The notes beneath the pieces are model-generated. The model made no database searches and was not told the DNA's origin. It worked only from the letters and a program-made list of their open reading frames with translations. Shown in pieces: positions 55,704-64,000 of a stretch of 64,000 nt of DNA. This DNA comes from Allorhizobium paknamense (GTDB lineage Bacteria; Pseudomonadota; Alphaproteobacteria; Rhizobiales; Rhizobiaceae), in NCBI RefSeq assembly GCF_030815125.1, contig NZ_JAUSWH010000001.1, positions 1 through 64,000 of the forward strand, given 5' to 3'. The position numbers and the translations under genes are program-made. The first letter of the stretch is position 1. Each line of letters starts with the position of its first letter.

Positions 55704-56529
55704 GCCCCGGTTCCCGCCCCTCACCTGCTTGCGCGGCCTCTGGATGAGGCCTGCGGCGCTGGAAGCGATCCAGCGAGGAGATCACCCCACGCATCACGCT
55801 CAATTCCGGCGAGGTAAAGGCCCTGCGGGACAGCACGGCGCGCAGGTTGTCGATCATTTTCGGCTTTTTGTTGATCGGATGGAAATAGCCCCGCGCATCC
55901 AGCGCCTCTTCAATATGCTCGAAAAAGCCGATCAGCTCATCCTTGGTGGCAGGCGCCTGCTCCACCTCCTGGAAGGGCGTTGCCGTCACATCGTCCATGC
56001 CGGATTTCATCCATTCATAGGACATCAGCAGGACGGCCTGGGCAATATTCAGCGAGGCGAAGGCGGGGTTGACGGGAAAGGTGACGATCTCATCCGCCAG
56101 CGCCACATCCTCATTGGTCAGGCCTGATTTTTCCCGTCCGAACAGGATGCCGGTGCGCTCGCCGGTGCGGAAGCGGCTGCGCAGCGTTTCAGCCGCCGTC
56201 ACGGGGGAGCGCACAGGCTTGAATCCGTCGCGCTGTCTGGCGGTCGTGGCATAGACGAAATTGAGGTCGGCAATCGCCTCCTCCAGCGTATCGAACACCT
56301 GCGTGCCATCGATGACGTGATCGGCCTTGGCGGCGGCGGAGCGCGCCTTGTCCGAGGGCCAGCCGTCCCGGGGATTGACCAGCCGCAATTCCGCCAGCCC
56401 GAAATTGGCCATGGCGCGCGCCACCATGCCAATATTCTCACCCAGTTGCGGCTCCACCAGAATGATCGCCGGTCCCTCGGCAATCATCCGGCGCTCGCTA
56501 TTCGTCCCTGCCATTGCGTTCGTGCCCAT
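55690..56529 (-). CDS. trmJ: tRNA (cytidine/uridine-2'-O-)-methyltransferase, TrmJ-like SPOUT enzyme
   Basis: A 279-residue SpoU/TrmH-family methyltransferase with knot motifs [55 protein letters not shown] and [20 protein letters not shown]. The C-terminal helical extension with the [12 protein letters not shown] segment is the TrmJ type, acting at tRNA position 32. ATG 56529 was chosen among close in-frame options (56511, 56568). Overlaps murI downstream. Confidence 0.9.
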   Translation of the reverse strand: MGTNAMAGTNSERRMIAEGPAIILVEPQLGENIGMVARAMANFGLAELRLVNPRDGWPSDKARSAAAKADHVIDGTQVFDTLEEAIADLNFVYATTARQRDGFKPVRSPVTAAETLRSRFRTGERTGILFGREKSGLTNEDVALADEIVTFPVNPAFASLNIAQAVLLMSYEWMKSGMDDVTATPFQEVEQAPATKDELIGFFEHIEEALDARGYFHPINKKPKMIDNLRAVLSRRAFTSPELSVMRGVISSLDRFQRRRPHPEAAQAGEGREPGHDDD

Positions 56530-56766
56530 TTCTTGAAACCGGCGCTTCACTGGCACAAACGGCGGCAAAAATCAAAAGGCCCTGCCAATTTTCAGGGCTT
56601 AAAACCTGGAAACACGCCGTCTTGAGAAATGCATTCCCTGCACCTCAGGATTTCACGCAAGCAGGCCTCTTCCTGTTTGCCTTCACCGCTGAGAATGCTA
56701 TAGGCAAACGCGGTCAAACCAGACAGCCGGGCGGCATTTGGCCGCTCCCAAGCGTGAGGAAGATTT

Positions 56767-57981
56767 ATGCAAAAGATCAAGGTTGCAAACCCGGTCGTCG
56801 ATCTCGACGGCGATGAGATGACGCGCATCATCTGGCAGTACATCAAGGACAAGCTGATCCTGCCCTACCTCGATCTTGAGATCGAATATTACGACCTCTC
56901 GGTTGAAAACCGCGACGCCACCGACGACCAGGTGACCGTGGATGCCGCCAACGCCATCAAGAAGCACGGCGTCGGCATCAAGTGCGCGACCATCACGCCG
57001 GATGAAGCCCGCGTCAAGGAATTCAACCTGAAGCAGATGTGGAAGAGCCCGAACGGCACGATCCGCAACATCCTGGGCGGCGTTATCTTCCGCGAGCCGA
57101 TCATCTGCAAGAACGTTCCGCGCCTCGTTCCCGGCTGGACCCAGCCGATCGTCGTCGGCCGTCACGCTTTCGGTGACCAGTACCGCGCCACCGATTTCAA
57201 ATTCCCGGGCAAGGGCAAGCTGACGATAAAGTTTGTCGGCGAAGACGGCGAAGTGATCGAAAAGGAAGTCTTCAACGCTCCGGGTTCGGGCGTGGCCATG
57301 GCCATGTACAACCTGGATGAGTCGATCCGCGAATTCGCCCGCGCCTCGATGATGTACGGCCTGATGCGCAAATGGCCGGTTTACCTCTCTACCAAGAACA
57401 CCATCCTCAAGGCCTATGACGGCCGCTTCAAGGACATTTTCCAGGAAGTCTACGAGGCTGAGTTCAAGGCGAAGTTCGATGAAATCGGCATCACCTATGA
57501 GCACCGCCTGATCGACGACATGGTAGCTTCCGCGCTGAAGTGGTCCGGCGGCTATGTCTGGGCCTGCAAAAACTACGACGGCGACGTGCAATCCGATACG
57601 GTTGCCCAGGGCTTTGGTTCGCTCGGCCTGATGACCTCGGTTCTGCTGACCCCCGATGGCAAGACCGTCGAGGCCGAAGCCGCTCACGGCACGGTGACGC
57701 GTCACTACCGCCAGCACCAGAAGGGTCAGGAAACCTCGACCAACTCCATCGCCTCCATCTTCGCCTGGACGCGTGGCCTTGCCCACCGCGCCAAGCTGGA
57801 CGACAATGCGGAACTTGCCCGCTTTGCATCGACGCTGGAAAAAGTGTGCGTGGAAACCGTCGAAGCCGGTTACATGACCAAGGACCTCGCGCTGCTGATC
57901 GGTCCCGACCAGCCGTGGCTCTCCACCACTGCCTTCCTCGACAAGATCGACGAAAACCTCCAGAAGGCCATGGCGGCTTGA
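56767..57981 (+). CDS. icd: Isocitrate dehydrogenase (NADP+), eukaryote-like type
   Basis: A TCA-cycle enzyme of 404 residues, the homodimeric type shared by alphaproteobacteria and eukaryotes. [20 protein letters not shown] at the start, [11 protein letters not shown], the substrate-binding [12 protein letters not shown] (phospho-site-like Ser), metal Asp residues in [14 protein letters not shown] and the YDGDVQSD segment, then [16 protein letters not shown] (NADP binding). GAGGAAGA before the ATG. Confidence 0.97.
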   Translation: MQKIKVANPVVDLDGDEMTRIIWQYIKDKLILPYLDLEIEYYDLSVENRDATDDQVTVDAANAIKKHGVGIKCATITPDEARVKEFNLKQMWKSPNGTIRNILGGVIFREPIICKNVPRLVPGWTQPIVVGRHAFGDQYRATDFKFPGKGKLTIKFVGEDGEVIEKEVFNAPGSGVAMAMYNLDESIREFARASMMYGLMRKWPVYLSTKNTILKAYDGRFKDIFQEVYEAEFKAKFDEIGITYEHRLIDDMVASALKWSGGYVWACKNYDGDVQSDTVAQGFGSLGLMTSVLLTPDGKTVEAEAAHGTVTRHYRQHQKGQETSTNSIASIFAWTRGLAHRAKLDDNAELARFASTLEKVCVETVEAGYMTKDLALLIGPDQPWLSTTAFLDKIDENLQKAMAA

Positions 57982-57987
57982 GGATAT

Positions 57988-58006
57988 CGGGCGGTTTAGC
58001 CGCCCG
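57988..58006 (+). terminator. Hairpin after icd
   Basis: CGGGCGG TTTAG CCGCCCG, 7-bp stem starting 7 bases past the stop. No T-run, so weak or Rho-assisted. Confidence 0.45.
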
Positions 58007-58069
58007 GTGATCTGCTGATTTCTCGAAGGCCCGGAGATGTCCCGCGACATTGCCCGGGCCTTTGACATT

Positions 58070-58330
58070 TTATTGCCGGTCTACGAATTTGTTGAATCGG
58101 CTCGTTTCGCCATCCTGGGTCTCGTCCTGATAGAGAAAGGCGAGTTTGCTGGCTTCGAAAATCTCGAAGAACTCCTCCCAGCCTATTTCCTCGAAGGCCT
58201 CTTCCTTCTCTCCAAAGTCGATGCGCAGGACACCGCCTTTTCCTTCCGTGCGGATGACGGAGGGACGCCCTCCTCGCTCTTCCACCCATGCGCGGATCTC
58301 ATCGTGATCGGTTGTCGTCTGGGACGTCAT
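58070..58330 (-). CDS. Conserved acidic small protein of unknown function
   Basis: An 86-residue protein with a pattern I recognise from many bacterial hypothetical proteins (sometimes mislabelled 1,4-alpha-glucan branching enzyme): DHDEIRAWVEERGGRPSVI, GVLRIDFGEKEE, WEEFFEIFEASKLAFLYQD and SRFNKFVDR. AGGAGGAGCC before the ATG confirms expression. No catalytic motif; cytoplasmic. Single gene, tail to tail with icd. Confidence 0.85.
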   Translation of the reverse strand: MTSQTTTDHDEIRAWVEERGGRPSVIRTEGKGGVLRIDFGEKEEAFEEIGWEEFFEIFEASKLAFLYQDETQDGETSRFNKFVDRQ

Positions 58331-58364
58331 TGGCTCCTCCTAAAATGATGCAACAGGCCGGATA

Positions 58365-58490
58365 ATACGAAGAGTCATTGAACATGACTCTTCGTATTCC
58401 CTTTTCGAATATCTCAAGCCCCTGATGCATTTGAGATATTCGAAATCCTTTCAAGGCGAGGATGCGTTAGCATCTTCGAGCCTTGGTATA
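58365..58490 (+). repeat. Family C triple-hairpin repeat, copy 3
   Basis: ATACGAAGAGTCATTGAACA then TGACTCTTCGTAT (perfect stem); TTTCGAATATCTCAAGCC ... TTTGAGATATTCGAAA; TTCAAGGCGAGGATGCG ... GCATCTTCGAGCCTTGG. Same orientation as copy 1 and opposite to copies 2 and 4. Confidence 0.85.
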
Positions 58491-58540
58491 AGTCCCCCTG
58501 TCGTTATCAACCCTGCGGCTCTCGTGAAGTTCCAGCGGGC

Positions 58541-58647
58541 CTGCTGCATAATTCCTTAAATCGGAATCGATTTAAGATGAAAATTATGCAGCAGATTTAA
58601 AGTGTTACAGCGTCCTTTGTGCGTTTGATAAAACGCACGGCGCTGTA
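58541..58647 (+). repeat. Family D palindromic repeat, copy 2
   Basis: CTGCATAATTCCTTAAATCG, GAATCGATTTAAGATGAAAA, TTATGCAGCAGATTTAAAGT, then GTTACAGCG...CGCACGGCGCTGTAG: nearly base-for-base 14061-14165. Confidence 0.85.
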
Positions 58648-58724
58648 GACGTGACGGTTGCACCATCCAGCCGTGCGAAATATGCATACATAAATAGTTT
58701 GAAAGCTAATTATTTCTATCCTAT

Positions 58725-58871
58725 CTAGGGTGTGTGGGGATTCAGTTTTGGGGGAGGCGAAAACGGTGATTTTCGAGAACCGGAGCGGAGTGTACTTGAG
58801 TACATGAGCACCGGAAGCGCAGGAAATTGCCGTTTGCAGCCCGCCCAAAGCTGAATAACCAAACACCCTAG
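58725..58871 (-). repeat. Palindromic miniature element, family A, copy 3 (inverted)
   Basis: 147 bases flanked by CTAG on both sides, with terminal repeats CTAGGGTGTGTGGGGATTCA and the complement of CTAGGGTGTTTGGTTATTCA; interior in reverse orientation to copies 1 and 2. With C3 and D2 it fills most of the 594-base gap between the acidic protein gene and marR; 58872-58924 is the only stretch left for the marR promoter unless it lies within the repeat. Confidence 0.85.
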
Positions 58872-58924
58872 AATACAGAACAAGGCAGATTGCCCCTTCC
58901 CCATTTTTGTCCGGTGAGTGAACA

Positions 58925-59392
58925 ATGCAGGATCATCACGCGATGCAACGCGCCTTTACCACCCAACTGTTTTCCGCCGCGCGCGTCTGGCGCCGCTGCA
59001 TTGATCCGGCGCTCAGTGCCCATGGCATTTCCGAAGCCTGCGCCGCCCCTCTTGTCTGGATCGGGCGCATGGGCGGCGGTGTGCGGCAGATCACTCTGGC
59101 CGAACAGATCGGCATCGAAGGTCCGTCGCTGGTACGGCTGCTGGATCAGTTGGAAGGCATGGGCTTCATTCTCCGCAAGGACGACCCGCATGACCGCCGC
59201 GCCAAAGGCCTTTGGCTGACTGAGGCCGGAAAGGAGATGGCGGAGAGGATCGAAGGCGTGCTCGATGAAGAACGCACCCGCCTGATGCAGGATATTCCGC
59301 AGGCGGACCTGGAGGCGGCCCTGCGCGTTCTATCGGTTTTCCACGATCGCTGTGCGGCAGCCCGTTCTGCCCGCGCCAAGGGAGACGCATGA
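58925..59392 (+). CDS. MarR-family transcriptional regulator
   Basis: A 155-residue winged-helix regulator: ITLAEQIGIEGPSLVRLLDQLEGMGF is the DNA-recognition part and DDPHDRRAKGLWLTEAGKEM the wing, as in MarR/HpaR. Weak ribosome site. Its stop overlaps the start of the FUSC efflux gene (ATGA), so it is the first gene of the efflux operon and very probably its local repressor, released by an aromatic ligand. Confidence 0.92.
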   Translation: MQDHHAMQRAFTTQLFSAARVWRRCIDPALSAHGISEACAAPLVWIGRMGGGVRQITLAEQIGIEGPSLVRLLDQLEGMGFILRKDDPHDRRAKGLWLTEAGKEMAERIEGVLDEERTRLMQDIPQADLEAALRVLSVFHDRCAAARSARAKGDA

Positions 59393-61476
59393 TGACCATG
59401 CCCGGCTGGAGAGACTGGCTTTTTTCCGTAAAGGCCTTCATTGCCGCCATGCTGGCACTCTATATCGCGCTGGCGCTTGATCTCTCACGCCCCTATTGGG
59501 CGCTGTCTGCCGTCTACATCGTCTCCAGCCCCTTTTCAGGCGCAACGAAATCCAAGGCGCTCTACCGCGTCATGGGCACTGTGCTGGGCGCCGTTGCAGC
59601 CGTGATTTTTGTGCCGGTTTTCGTTAATGCGCCGGTCCTGCTGTCGCTGATCGTGGCGCTGTGGACGGGAACACTGTTGTTCATCTCCATGCTGGATCGC
59701 AGCGCCCGCAGCTATGTCTTCATGCTGGCGGGCTATACGCTGCCGCTGATTGCCCTGCCGACCGTGGGTTCACCCGATACGGTGTTCGATGTTGCGCTGG
59801 CCCGCGCCGAGGAAATTACGCTTGGCATCGTCTGCGCCAGCCTGGTCAGTAGCGTCCTCTTTCCCTCCAGCATCGGAACCGTTTTCAGGGACCGGATCGA
59901 CGGCTGGCTGGCTGATGCCGGTGCCTGGGCCGATGATATTTTGCGTGGCGAAGGTGCAACACCGGTCACTCCGCTGAAACGGCAGAAGCTTGCTACAGAT
60001 GTCACCGCGCTCGACCAGTTGATCAGCCAGTTGAGCTATGATCCCGCAACGGTGGATGTGGTGCGCGAGGCGCGCGAACTCAGAAGCCGCCTGCTGATGC
60101 TGCTGCCGCTCTTCTCATCGCTGGCAGACCGCTTGCATGCCCTGAAGATGGAAGAGGGCGATCTGCCGCCCGAACTGCCTGGCCTCTTGCAAAGGACCGC
60201 AGACTGGATGGGCAAGGGCGCAAACAGCGACACGCAGAGCTCGGCCCATGCGCTTATTGCCGCCATCGATACGCTTTCCGCCGGCAATGACCGCAGCGAC
60301 TGGCAGCGACTGGTGCTGACCGGCCTCCTGGCGCGGCTGAAGGAAATCATCCAGCTCTGGCAGGATTGCCTGACCTTGCGCGACACCATCGGCGGCCAGA
60401 CCGAAAGCGGCAGCTTCAAGCCGGAATTTCGCGAACGCCGGCTGCAACTGGGTGCGCGGCATTACGATCATGCTCTGCTGGTGGTGAAGGCCGGTACCGT
60501 GGTGGCGGGAACCTTCGCCGCCTGCATGATATGGATTTTCCTGGGCTGGGACCAGGGTGCAACCTTCGTGGCCATGGCTGCTGTTGCCTCCTCCTTCTTC
60601 GCCGCCCAGGACCGGCCCGGGCCGATGATCCTCTCCATGCTGTTGTGGACCGGCGTCGCCATCGTCACATCCTTCATCTACATCTTCGGCATCCTGCCGA
60701 TGATCAACAGCTTTGAGATGCTGGTGATGGTGCTGGCCCCGGCCTTCCTGTTCCTCGGCCTGCAAATGACCAATCCGGCGACCATGACGCTTGCCATGCT
60801 GATGGCGGTGAACAATGCCTCTTTCATTGCCATCCAGGACCAGTATTCCGCCGATATGACCAGTTTCGCCAACAGCTCGATTGCCACCATGCTGGGGGTC
60901 AGCTTCGCCTTCGTCTGGGTTACGGCGACGCGGCCTTTCGGCGCGGAACTGGCCGCAAGGCGGCTGGTGCTGTCGGGCTGGCGGGATCTGGCGCAAACGG
61001 CGGCGGGATTGCGCTCTGCTGACCACAACCGTCTTGCCTCGCGCATTCTTGACCGGCTTGGCCAGCTGGTGCCGCGCCTAGCCACGGCGACCACCCGCGA
61101 TATTCAGCAGGTGGACGGCTTTGCCGACGTGCGGCTTGGCTTCAACGTGCTGATCCTGCAGGAAGACCGGGCAAGGCTTGCCGAGCCCGAGCGGCAACAG
61201 GTCTCCGCCGTGCTTGCGGGAATTGCCGATCATTATCGTCGTCAGGTGCGGGCCGCTCGCTCACTGCCACCGCCCGAGGCATTGCGAGAGGTGGTGGACA
61301 CTGCGCTTTTGAGCCTGCGTCAAGCCACCCCGCCTGAAAACCTGAGGCGTTCGGTGGATTCGCTGGTGGGGCTGAGACGCGTTCTCTTTCCCGAAGCGCC
61401 GCCACCTGAGCGCAGCAGGACACTCAACCCTGAAACACCGCCGTCACACCAAGCCCTGCCCAACGCAGCCGAGTAA
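59389..61476 (+). CDS. FUSC/AaeB-type inner-membrane efflux protein
   Basis: A 695-residue protein of the aromatic acid exporter/fusaric acid resistance family. Two membrane blocks (about residues 15-165 and 360-510, each five to six helices) separated by a soluble region, plus a C-terminal soluble region; LALDLSRPYWALSAVYIVSS is the characteristic N-terminal stretch. GGGAGACGC gives the ribosome site; the ATG pair ATGATG leaves one codon of uncertainty. Works with the DUF1656 and HlyD proteins encoded next. Confidence 0.93.
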   Translation: MMTMPGWRDWLFSVKAFIAAMLALYIALALDLSRPYWALSAVYIVSSPFSGATKSKALYRVMGTVLGAVAAVIFVPVFVNAPVLLSLIVALWTGTLLFISMLDRSARSYVFMLAGYTLPLIALPTVGSPDTVFDVALARAEEITLGIVCASLVSSVLFPSSIGTVFRDRIDGWLADAGAWADDILRGEGATPVTPLKRQKLATDVTALDQLISQLSYDPATVDVVREARELRSRLLMLLPLFSSLADRLHALKMEEGDLPPELPGLLQRTADWMGKGANSDTQSSAHALIAAIDTLSAGNDRSDWQRLVLTGLLARLKEIIQLWQDCLTLRDTIGGQTESGSFKPEFRERRLQLGARHYDHALLVVKAGTVVAGTFAACMIWIFLGWDQGATFVAMAAVASSFFAAQDRPGPMILSMLLWTGVAIVTSFIYIFGILPMINSFEMLVMVLAPAFLFLGLQMTNPATMTLAMLMAVNNASFIAIQDQYSADMTSFANSSIATMLGVSFAFVWVTATRPFGAELAARRLVLSGWRDLAQTAAGLRSADHNRLASRILDRLGQLVPRLATATTRDIQQVDGFADVRLGFNVLILQEDRARLAEPERQQVSAVLAGIADHYRRQVRAARSLPPPEALREVVDTALLSLRQATPPENLRRSVDSLVGLRRVLFPEAPPPERSRTLNPETPPSHQALPNAAE

Positions 61477-61481
61477 CGACC

Positions 61482-61682
61482 ATGCCGAGTGAAATTGACC
61501 TTTACGGGCTCTTCGTGCCCCGCCTTCTCCTGCTGATGCTCGCTGCCCTTGTGATCAGCATACTGCTGCGCAAGGGGCTGGCATGGATTGGCTTTTACCG
61601 CCTCGTCTGGCACCGCGGCCTGTTCGATATCGCGCTCTACACGCTGCTGCTCGGCGGCCTTTCGGCGCTCGCGAATCTTTGA
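61482..61682 (+). CDS. DUF1656 (AaeX-like) membrane protein
   Basis: A 66-residue protein with two helices (LLLLMLAALVISILL and FDIALYTLLLGGLSALA) and the family opening EIDLYGLFVPRLL. Always found between FUSC and HlyD partners in aaeBXA-like operons; role unknown. 5 bases after the FUSC stop. Confidence 0.9.
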   Translation: MPSEIDLYGLFVPRLLLLMLAALVISILLRKGLAWIGFYRLVWHRGLFDIALYTLLLGGLSALANL

Positions 61683-61754
61683 ACCCCAAATGCCTGATCC
61701 CGGAGAAGTGTCCTGATCCGGTTGATCACGCCCTATCACGCTATGGATAAAACC

Positions 61755-62642
61755 ATGAACACGCTCAAACTGATCGGCAGAATTTGCCTCACCCTGATTG
61801 TCGTCGCTGCCGCCGTGCTGGTCGGCCGCCATATGTGGACCTATTACATGGAAGAACCCTGGACGCGGGATGGCAAGATCCGCGCCGATATCGTCAACAT
61901 CGCTCCGGATGTGTCCGGGCTGGTGAGCGATGTCATGGTCAGGGACAATCAACAGGTCCATACCGGCGATATCCTCTTCCGCGTCGATAAGCGCCGCTTC
62001 GAACTGGCGCTGGCCCAGGCGGAGGCTTCGCTGGAACAGTCTAAATCCAGCTGGGATCTCGCCATTCGCGAACGCGAACGGCAGGAACGGCTGGGCGATT
62101 CCGGCTCGATCCAGGAGCGGGAAAAAGCGGCCTCCACCGAGGAACAGGCCGCCGCCGCCTATCGTGAAGCCGTCGCCACCCGCGACGTGGCGAAGCTGAA
62201 CCTCGAACGCGCCGACGTGCGCTCCACGGTGAACGGCACGATCAGTAACCTCTCACTCCAGCCGGGGGATTATGTCGCCGCAGGAACCGCAAAGGTAGCG
62301 GTGGTCAACAGCGATTCGCTGCGGGCGGAAGGCTATTTCGAGGAGAACAAGCTGCCACGTATAAAGCCCGGCGACCGCGCCCGCATTCATCTCATGGGCC
62401 AGAAAATCGTGCTGGATGGCGTGGTTGACAGCATCGCCACCGGCATCGAAGACCGCGAGCGCTCCTCTTCCACCGGCCTGCTCGCCAACATCACCCCCAC
62501 CTTCAACTGGGTTCGCCTTGCCCAGCGCGTGCCTGTTCGTATTCGCCTGATCAATGTACCACAGGACGTGGCGCTGATTGCCGGTCTGACGGCAACCGTG
62601 GAAGTGATCGGCCCGGACGGCGAGCAGTTGAGCAGCAAATGA
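61755..62642 (+). CDS. HlyD/AaeA-type membrane-fusion protein
   Basis: A 295-residue periplasmic adaptor: N-terminal anchor helix (ICLTLIVVAAAVLVGRHMW), lipoyl-like half DIVNIAPDVSGLVSDVMV with DNQQVHTGDILFRVD, coiled-coil hairpin (about 85-150, Glu/Arg/Ala rich), second half and beta-barrel (GDRARIHLMG). It links the FUSC pump to the outer membrane; no outer-membrane channel gene is adjacent. ATG 61755 has GGA 7 bases before it; ATG 61743 is an alternative. Terminator follows. Confidence 0.93.
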   Translation: MNTLKLIGRICLTLIVVAAAVLVGRHMWTYYMEEPWTRDGKIRADIVNIAPDVSGLVSDVMVRDNQQVHTGDILFRVDKRRFELALAQAEASLEQSKSSWDLAIRERERQERLGDSGSIQEREKAASTEEQAAAAYREAVATRDVAKLNLERADVRSTVNGTISNLSLQPGDYVAAGTAKVAVVNSDSLRAEGYFEENKLPRIKPGDRARIHLMGQKIVLDGVVDSIATGIEDRERSSSTGLLANITPTFNWVRLAQRVPVRIRLINVPQDVALIAGLTATVEVIGPDGEQLSSK

Positions 62643-62646
62643 AAAA

Positions 62647-62677
62647 AGGCGCCGGTGCGACAACCGGTGCCTTTTTC
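62647..62677 (+). terminator. Terminator of the marR-FUSC-DUF1656-HlyD operon
   Basis: AGGCGCCGGT, GCGACA, ACCGGTGCCT then TTTTCATTTTC; 4 bases after the HlyD stop. Confidence 0.92.
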
Positions 62678-62698
62678 ATTTTCAAATATTTTCAGCTC

Positions 62699-62823
62699 AT
62701 ACCAAGGCTCGAAGATGCTGACGCATCCTCGCCTTGAAGGAATTTCGAATATCTCAAATGCGTCGATGGCTTGAGATATTCGAAAAGGGAATACGAAGAG
62801 TCATCTTCAATGACTCTTCGTAT
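62699..62823 (+). repeat. Family C triple-hairpin repeat, copy 4
   Basis: TACCAAGGCTCGAAGATGC ... GCATCCTCGCCTTGAAG; AATTTCGAATATCTCAAATG ... CTTGAGATATTCGAAA; ATACGAAGAGTCAT ... ATGACTCTTCGTAT (14-bp perfect stem). Its last base is the stop codon of fpr, so it must form the 3' end of both convergent transcripts. Confidence 0.88.
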
Positions 62824-63635
62824 CAGCCGACGAAAGCGCGTTCGATCACGAATTCCGCCGGCTTGTTATTGGCGCCTTCGGTAAGGCCAGCCTTTTCCAG
62901 CAGTTCCTTGGTGTCTTTCAGCATCGCCGCAGAGCCGCAGATCATGCCGCGATCAATGGCGGGGTCCAGAGGCGGCACACCGAGATCGGTGAACAGCTTG
63001 CCATTGGCAATGAGATCGGTGATGCGGCCCTGGAAGGGGAAGTCTTCACGGGTGACGGTCGCGTAATGCTTCAGCTTGTCGCCGACGATTTCGCTCAGCA
63101 TCTCATCGGCCTTGATCTCTTCGATCAGGTCGAAGCCATATTTCAATTCGGATACTTCCCGGCAGGTATGGGTGAGGATGACTTCCTCGAACTTCTCATA
63201 GGTTTCCGGGTCGCGGATCAGGCTGGCAAAGGGCGCGATGCCGGTGCCGGTGGAAAACATGTAAAGGCGACGGCCCGGCACCAGAGCATCCAGCACCAGG
63301 GTGCCGGTCGGCTTCTTGCGCATCAACACCTTGTCGCCCGGCTGAATGCGCTGCAAATGCTGCGTCAGCGGACCATTGGGCACCTTGATGGAGAAGAATT
63401 CCAGTTCTTCATCCCAGGAAGGGCTGGCGATGGAATAGGCGCGGTAAATCGGCTTGCCCTCGACCATCAACCCGATCATCGCGAACTCGCCGGAGCGGAA
63501 GCGAAAACCCTGAGGCCGGGTCATGCGGAAGCGGAAAAGACGGTCCGTATAATGCGTCACGCTCAGCACGGTTTCGGCGTAGACGCCTTCCGGCACGATG
63601 AGTTCGGCTTGGTCGGTTTTCACAGGAGCGTTCAT
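62823..63635 (-). CDS. fpr: Ferredoxin--NADP+ reductase
   Basis: A 270-residue FAD flavoprotein of the bacterial FPR type, moving electrons between NADPH and ferredoxin or flavodoxin. FAD-binding RAYSIASPSWDEELEFFSIK near residue 65, the GPLTQHLQ segment, pyrophosphate loop FSTGTGIAPFASLIRDPETY near 125, and the NADP site ICGSAAMLKD near 228. It ends VIERAFVG, the C-terminal extension after the aromatic position seen in Rhodobacter-type FPR. ATG 63635 begins the conserved MNAPVK; AAGG is about 11 bases upstream. Confidence 0.95.
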   Translation of the reverse strand: MNAPVKTDQAELIVPEGVYAETVLSVTHYTDRLFRFRMTRPQGFRFRSGEFAMIGLMVEGKPIYRAYSIASPSWDEELEFFSIKVPNGPLTQHLQRIQPGDKVLMRKKPTGTLVLDALVPGRRLYMFSTGTGIAPFASLIRDPETYEKFEEVILTHTCREVSELKYGFDLIEEIKADEMLSEIVGDKLKHYATVTREDFPFQGRITDLIANGKLFTDLGVPPLDPAIDRGMICGSAAMLKDTKELLEKAGLTEGANNKPAEFVIERAFVG

Positions 63636-63797
63636 CGAAATTCTAACCTTGCATATCGTCCACGGCCATTTCACGGGGCTCCTATACACTTGAAGCGTGT
63701 TTTGGGAAAGCCCGGGCAATGACAAGCCAGCCTCGCGGCGAGCACATATCATTCCATGACCGGAAACCTGTTTCGTTACTGACAGAGATCACATCGC

Positions 63798-63855
63798 ATC
63801 AGAGTGTTTCCCGAAAAGGTGGAATCCGGTTTGCCGTCCGGAAACACATAAAAGC
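63798..63855 (+). repeat. Family B palindromic repeat, copy 7
   Basis: CAGAGTGTTTCCCGAAAAGG, TGGAATCCGGTTTGCCGTCC, GGAAACACATAAAAG: the B unit with GTTTCC replacing ATTTCC on both arms, a compensatory change that keeps the stem. It lies at the 3' side of the last, partial gene. Confidence 0.78.
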
Positions 63856-63864
63856 TGCAACGGC

Positions 63865-64000
63865 TCACCCCGCGACCGTCCGGCGGCGCCAGCTATAGCC
63901 TTCCACCTCTGCCGCCGGACGCGCCGTCGGCTGATAGTGGTTGGCAATGCCCGGCAGGCGGCCTTCCTCCAGACGCTTGATGGCCACGGCATTGGTGACC
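63865..64000 (-). CDS. Unrecognised protein, C-terminal 44 residues only
   Basis: An open minus-strand frame enters from the window edge and ends at TGA 63865-63867; the visible part runs from VTNAVAIKRLEEGRLPG to EVEGYSWRRRTVAG. Codon usage is typical of genes here and a family B repeat follows the stop, as after other genes. Too little is visible to name a family. Confidence 0.55.
   Translation of the reverse strand, partial: VTNAVAIKRLEEGRLPGIANHYQPTARPAAEVEGYSWRRRTVAG

Noticed and set aside
56698..58068. A 456-codon minus-strand frame opposite icd
   Set aside because: Antisense shadow; icd has a strong ribosome site and complete motifs.

Overview
The window is a chromosomal segment of an alphaproteobacterium of the order Hyphomicrobiales (Rhizobiales). 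The evidence is the dusB(nifR3)-ntrB-ntrC / ntrY-ntrX / hfq-hflX block, a fused ispDF gene, a pyruvate dehydrogenase E1-beta with an N-terminal lipoyl domain, an IalB-type protein, a FucP-type sugar permease closely resembling Brucella GluP, and several families of short palindromic repeats of the rhizobial type. Among these the Brucella/Ochrobactrum group fits best; this is inference from gene content and remembered sequence similarity, not a computed placement.

Layout. 1-230: end of an IS30-family element cut by the window edge. 0.4-5.1 kb: exported IalB-like protein, orphan YejA-like binding protein, FrnE-type DsbA oxidoreductase, EamA permease. 5.3-10.4 kb: glmU and glmS (both steps of UDP-GlcNAc supply), a DUF502 membrane protein and ccdA. 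10.6-14.1 kb: tRNA-Lys, a small exported basic protein, cspA with a structured leader, dusA, a zinc alcohol dehydrogenase. 14.3-23.6 kb: hflX, hfq and the two nitrogen two-component systems with dusB, all on the minus strand with start/stop overlaps. 23.8-29.8 kb: ispDF, cinA, ratA, a P-loop kinase-like gene, a 2Fe-2S ferredoxin, an apparent trans-acting sRNA with anti-Shine-Dalgarno loops (27.1-27.3 kb, minus), a DUF922 protease-like protein and folP-folB-folK. 30.3-42.6 kb: MHS permease, then the lipoate/pyruvate dehydrogenase region (lipA, lpdA, pdhC, pdhB, pdhA), ftsB, eno and kdsA, running from glycolysis to acetyl-CoA and Kdo. 42.6-50.6 kb: a VOC protein, a chorismate-lyase-like exported protein, gluP, a SulP transporter paired with a beta-carbonic anhydrase, and pepT. 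50.6-58.3 kb: an AT-rich HNH endonuclease gene that looks inserted, a HerA-like ATPase, a CorC-type gene with two tiny membrane ORFs, murI, trmJ, icd. 58.9-64 kb: marR-FUSC-DUF1656-HlyD aromatic-acid-type efflux operon, fpr, and the 3' end of an unrecognised gene.

Most of this is housekeeping DNA with good ribosome binding sites and tight operons. The less ordinary material lies between the genes: four families of hairpin repeats (one with 20-bp terminal inverted repeats flanked by CTAG, like an IS630-type miniature element), the sRNA candidate, the cspA leader, several uncharacterised dyads ahead of metabolic operons, and the HNH insertion. I found no rRNA, CRISPR array, prophage or obviously new multi-gene system.
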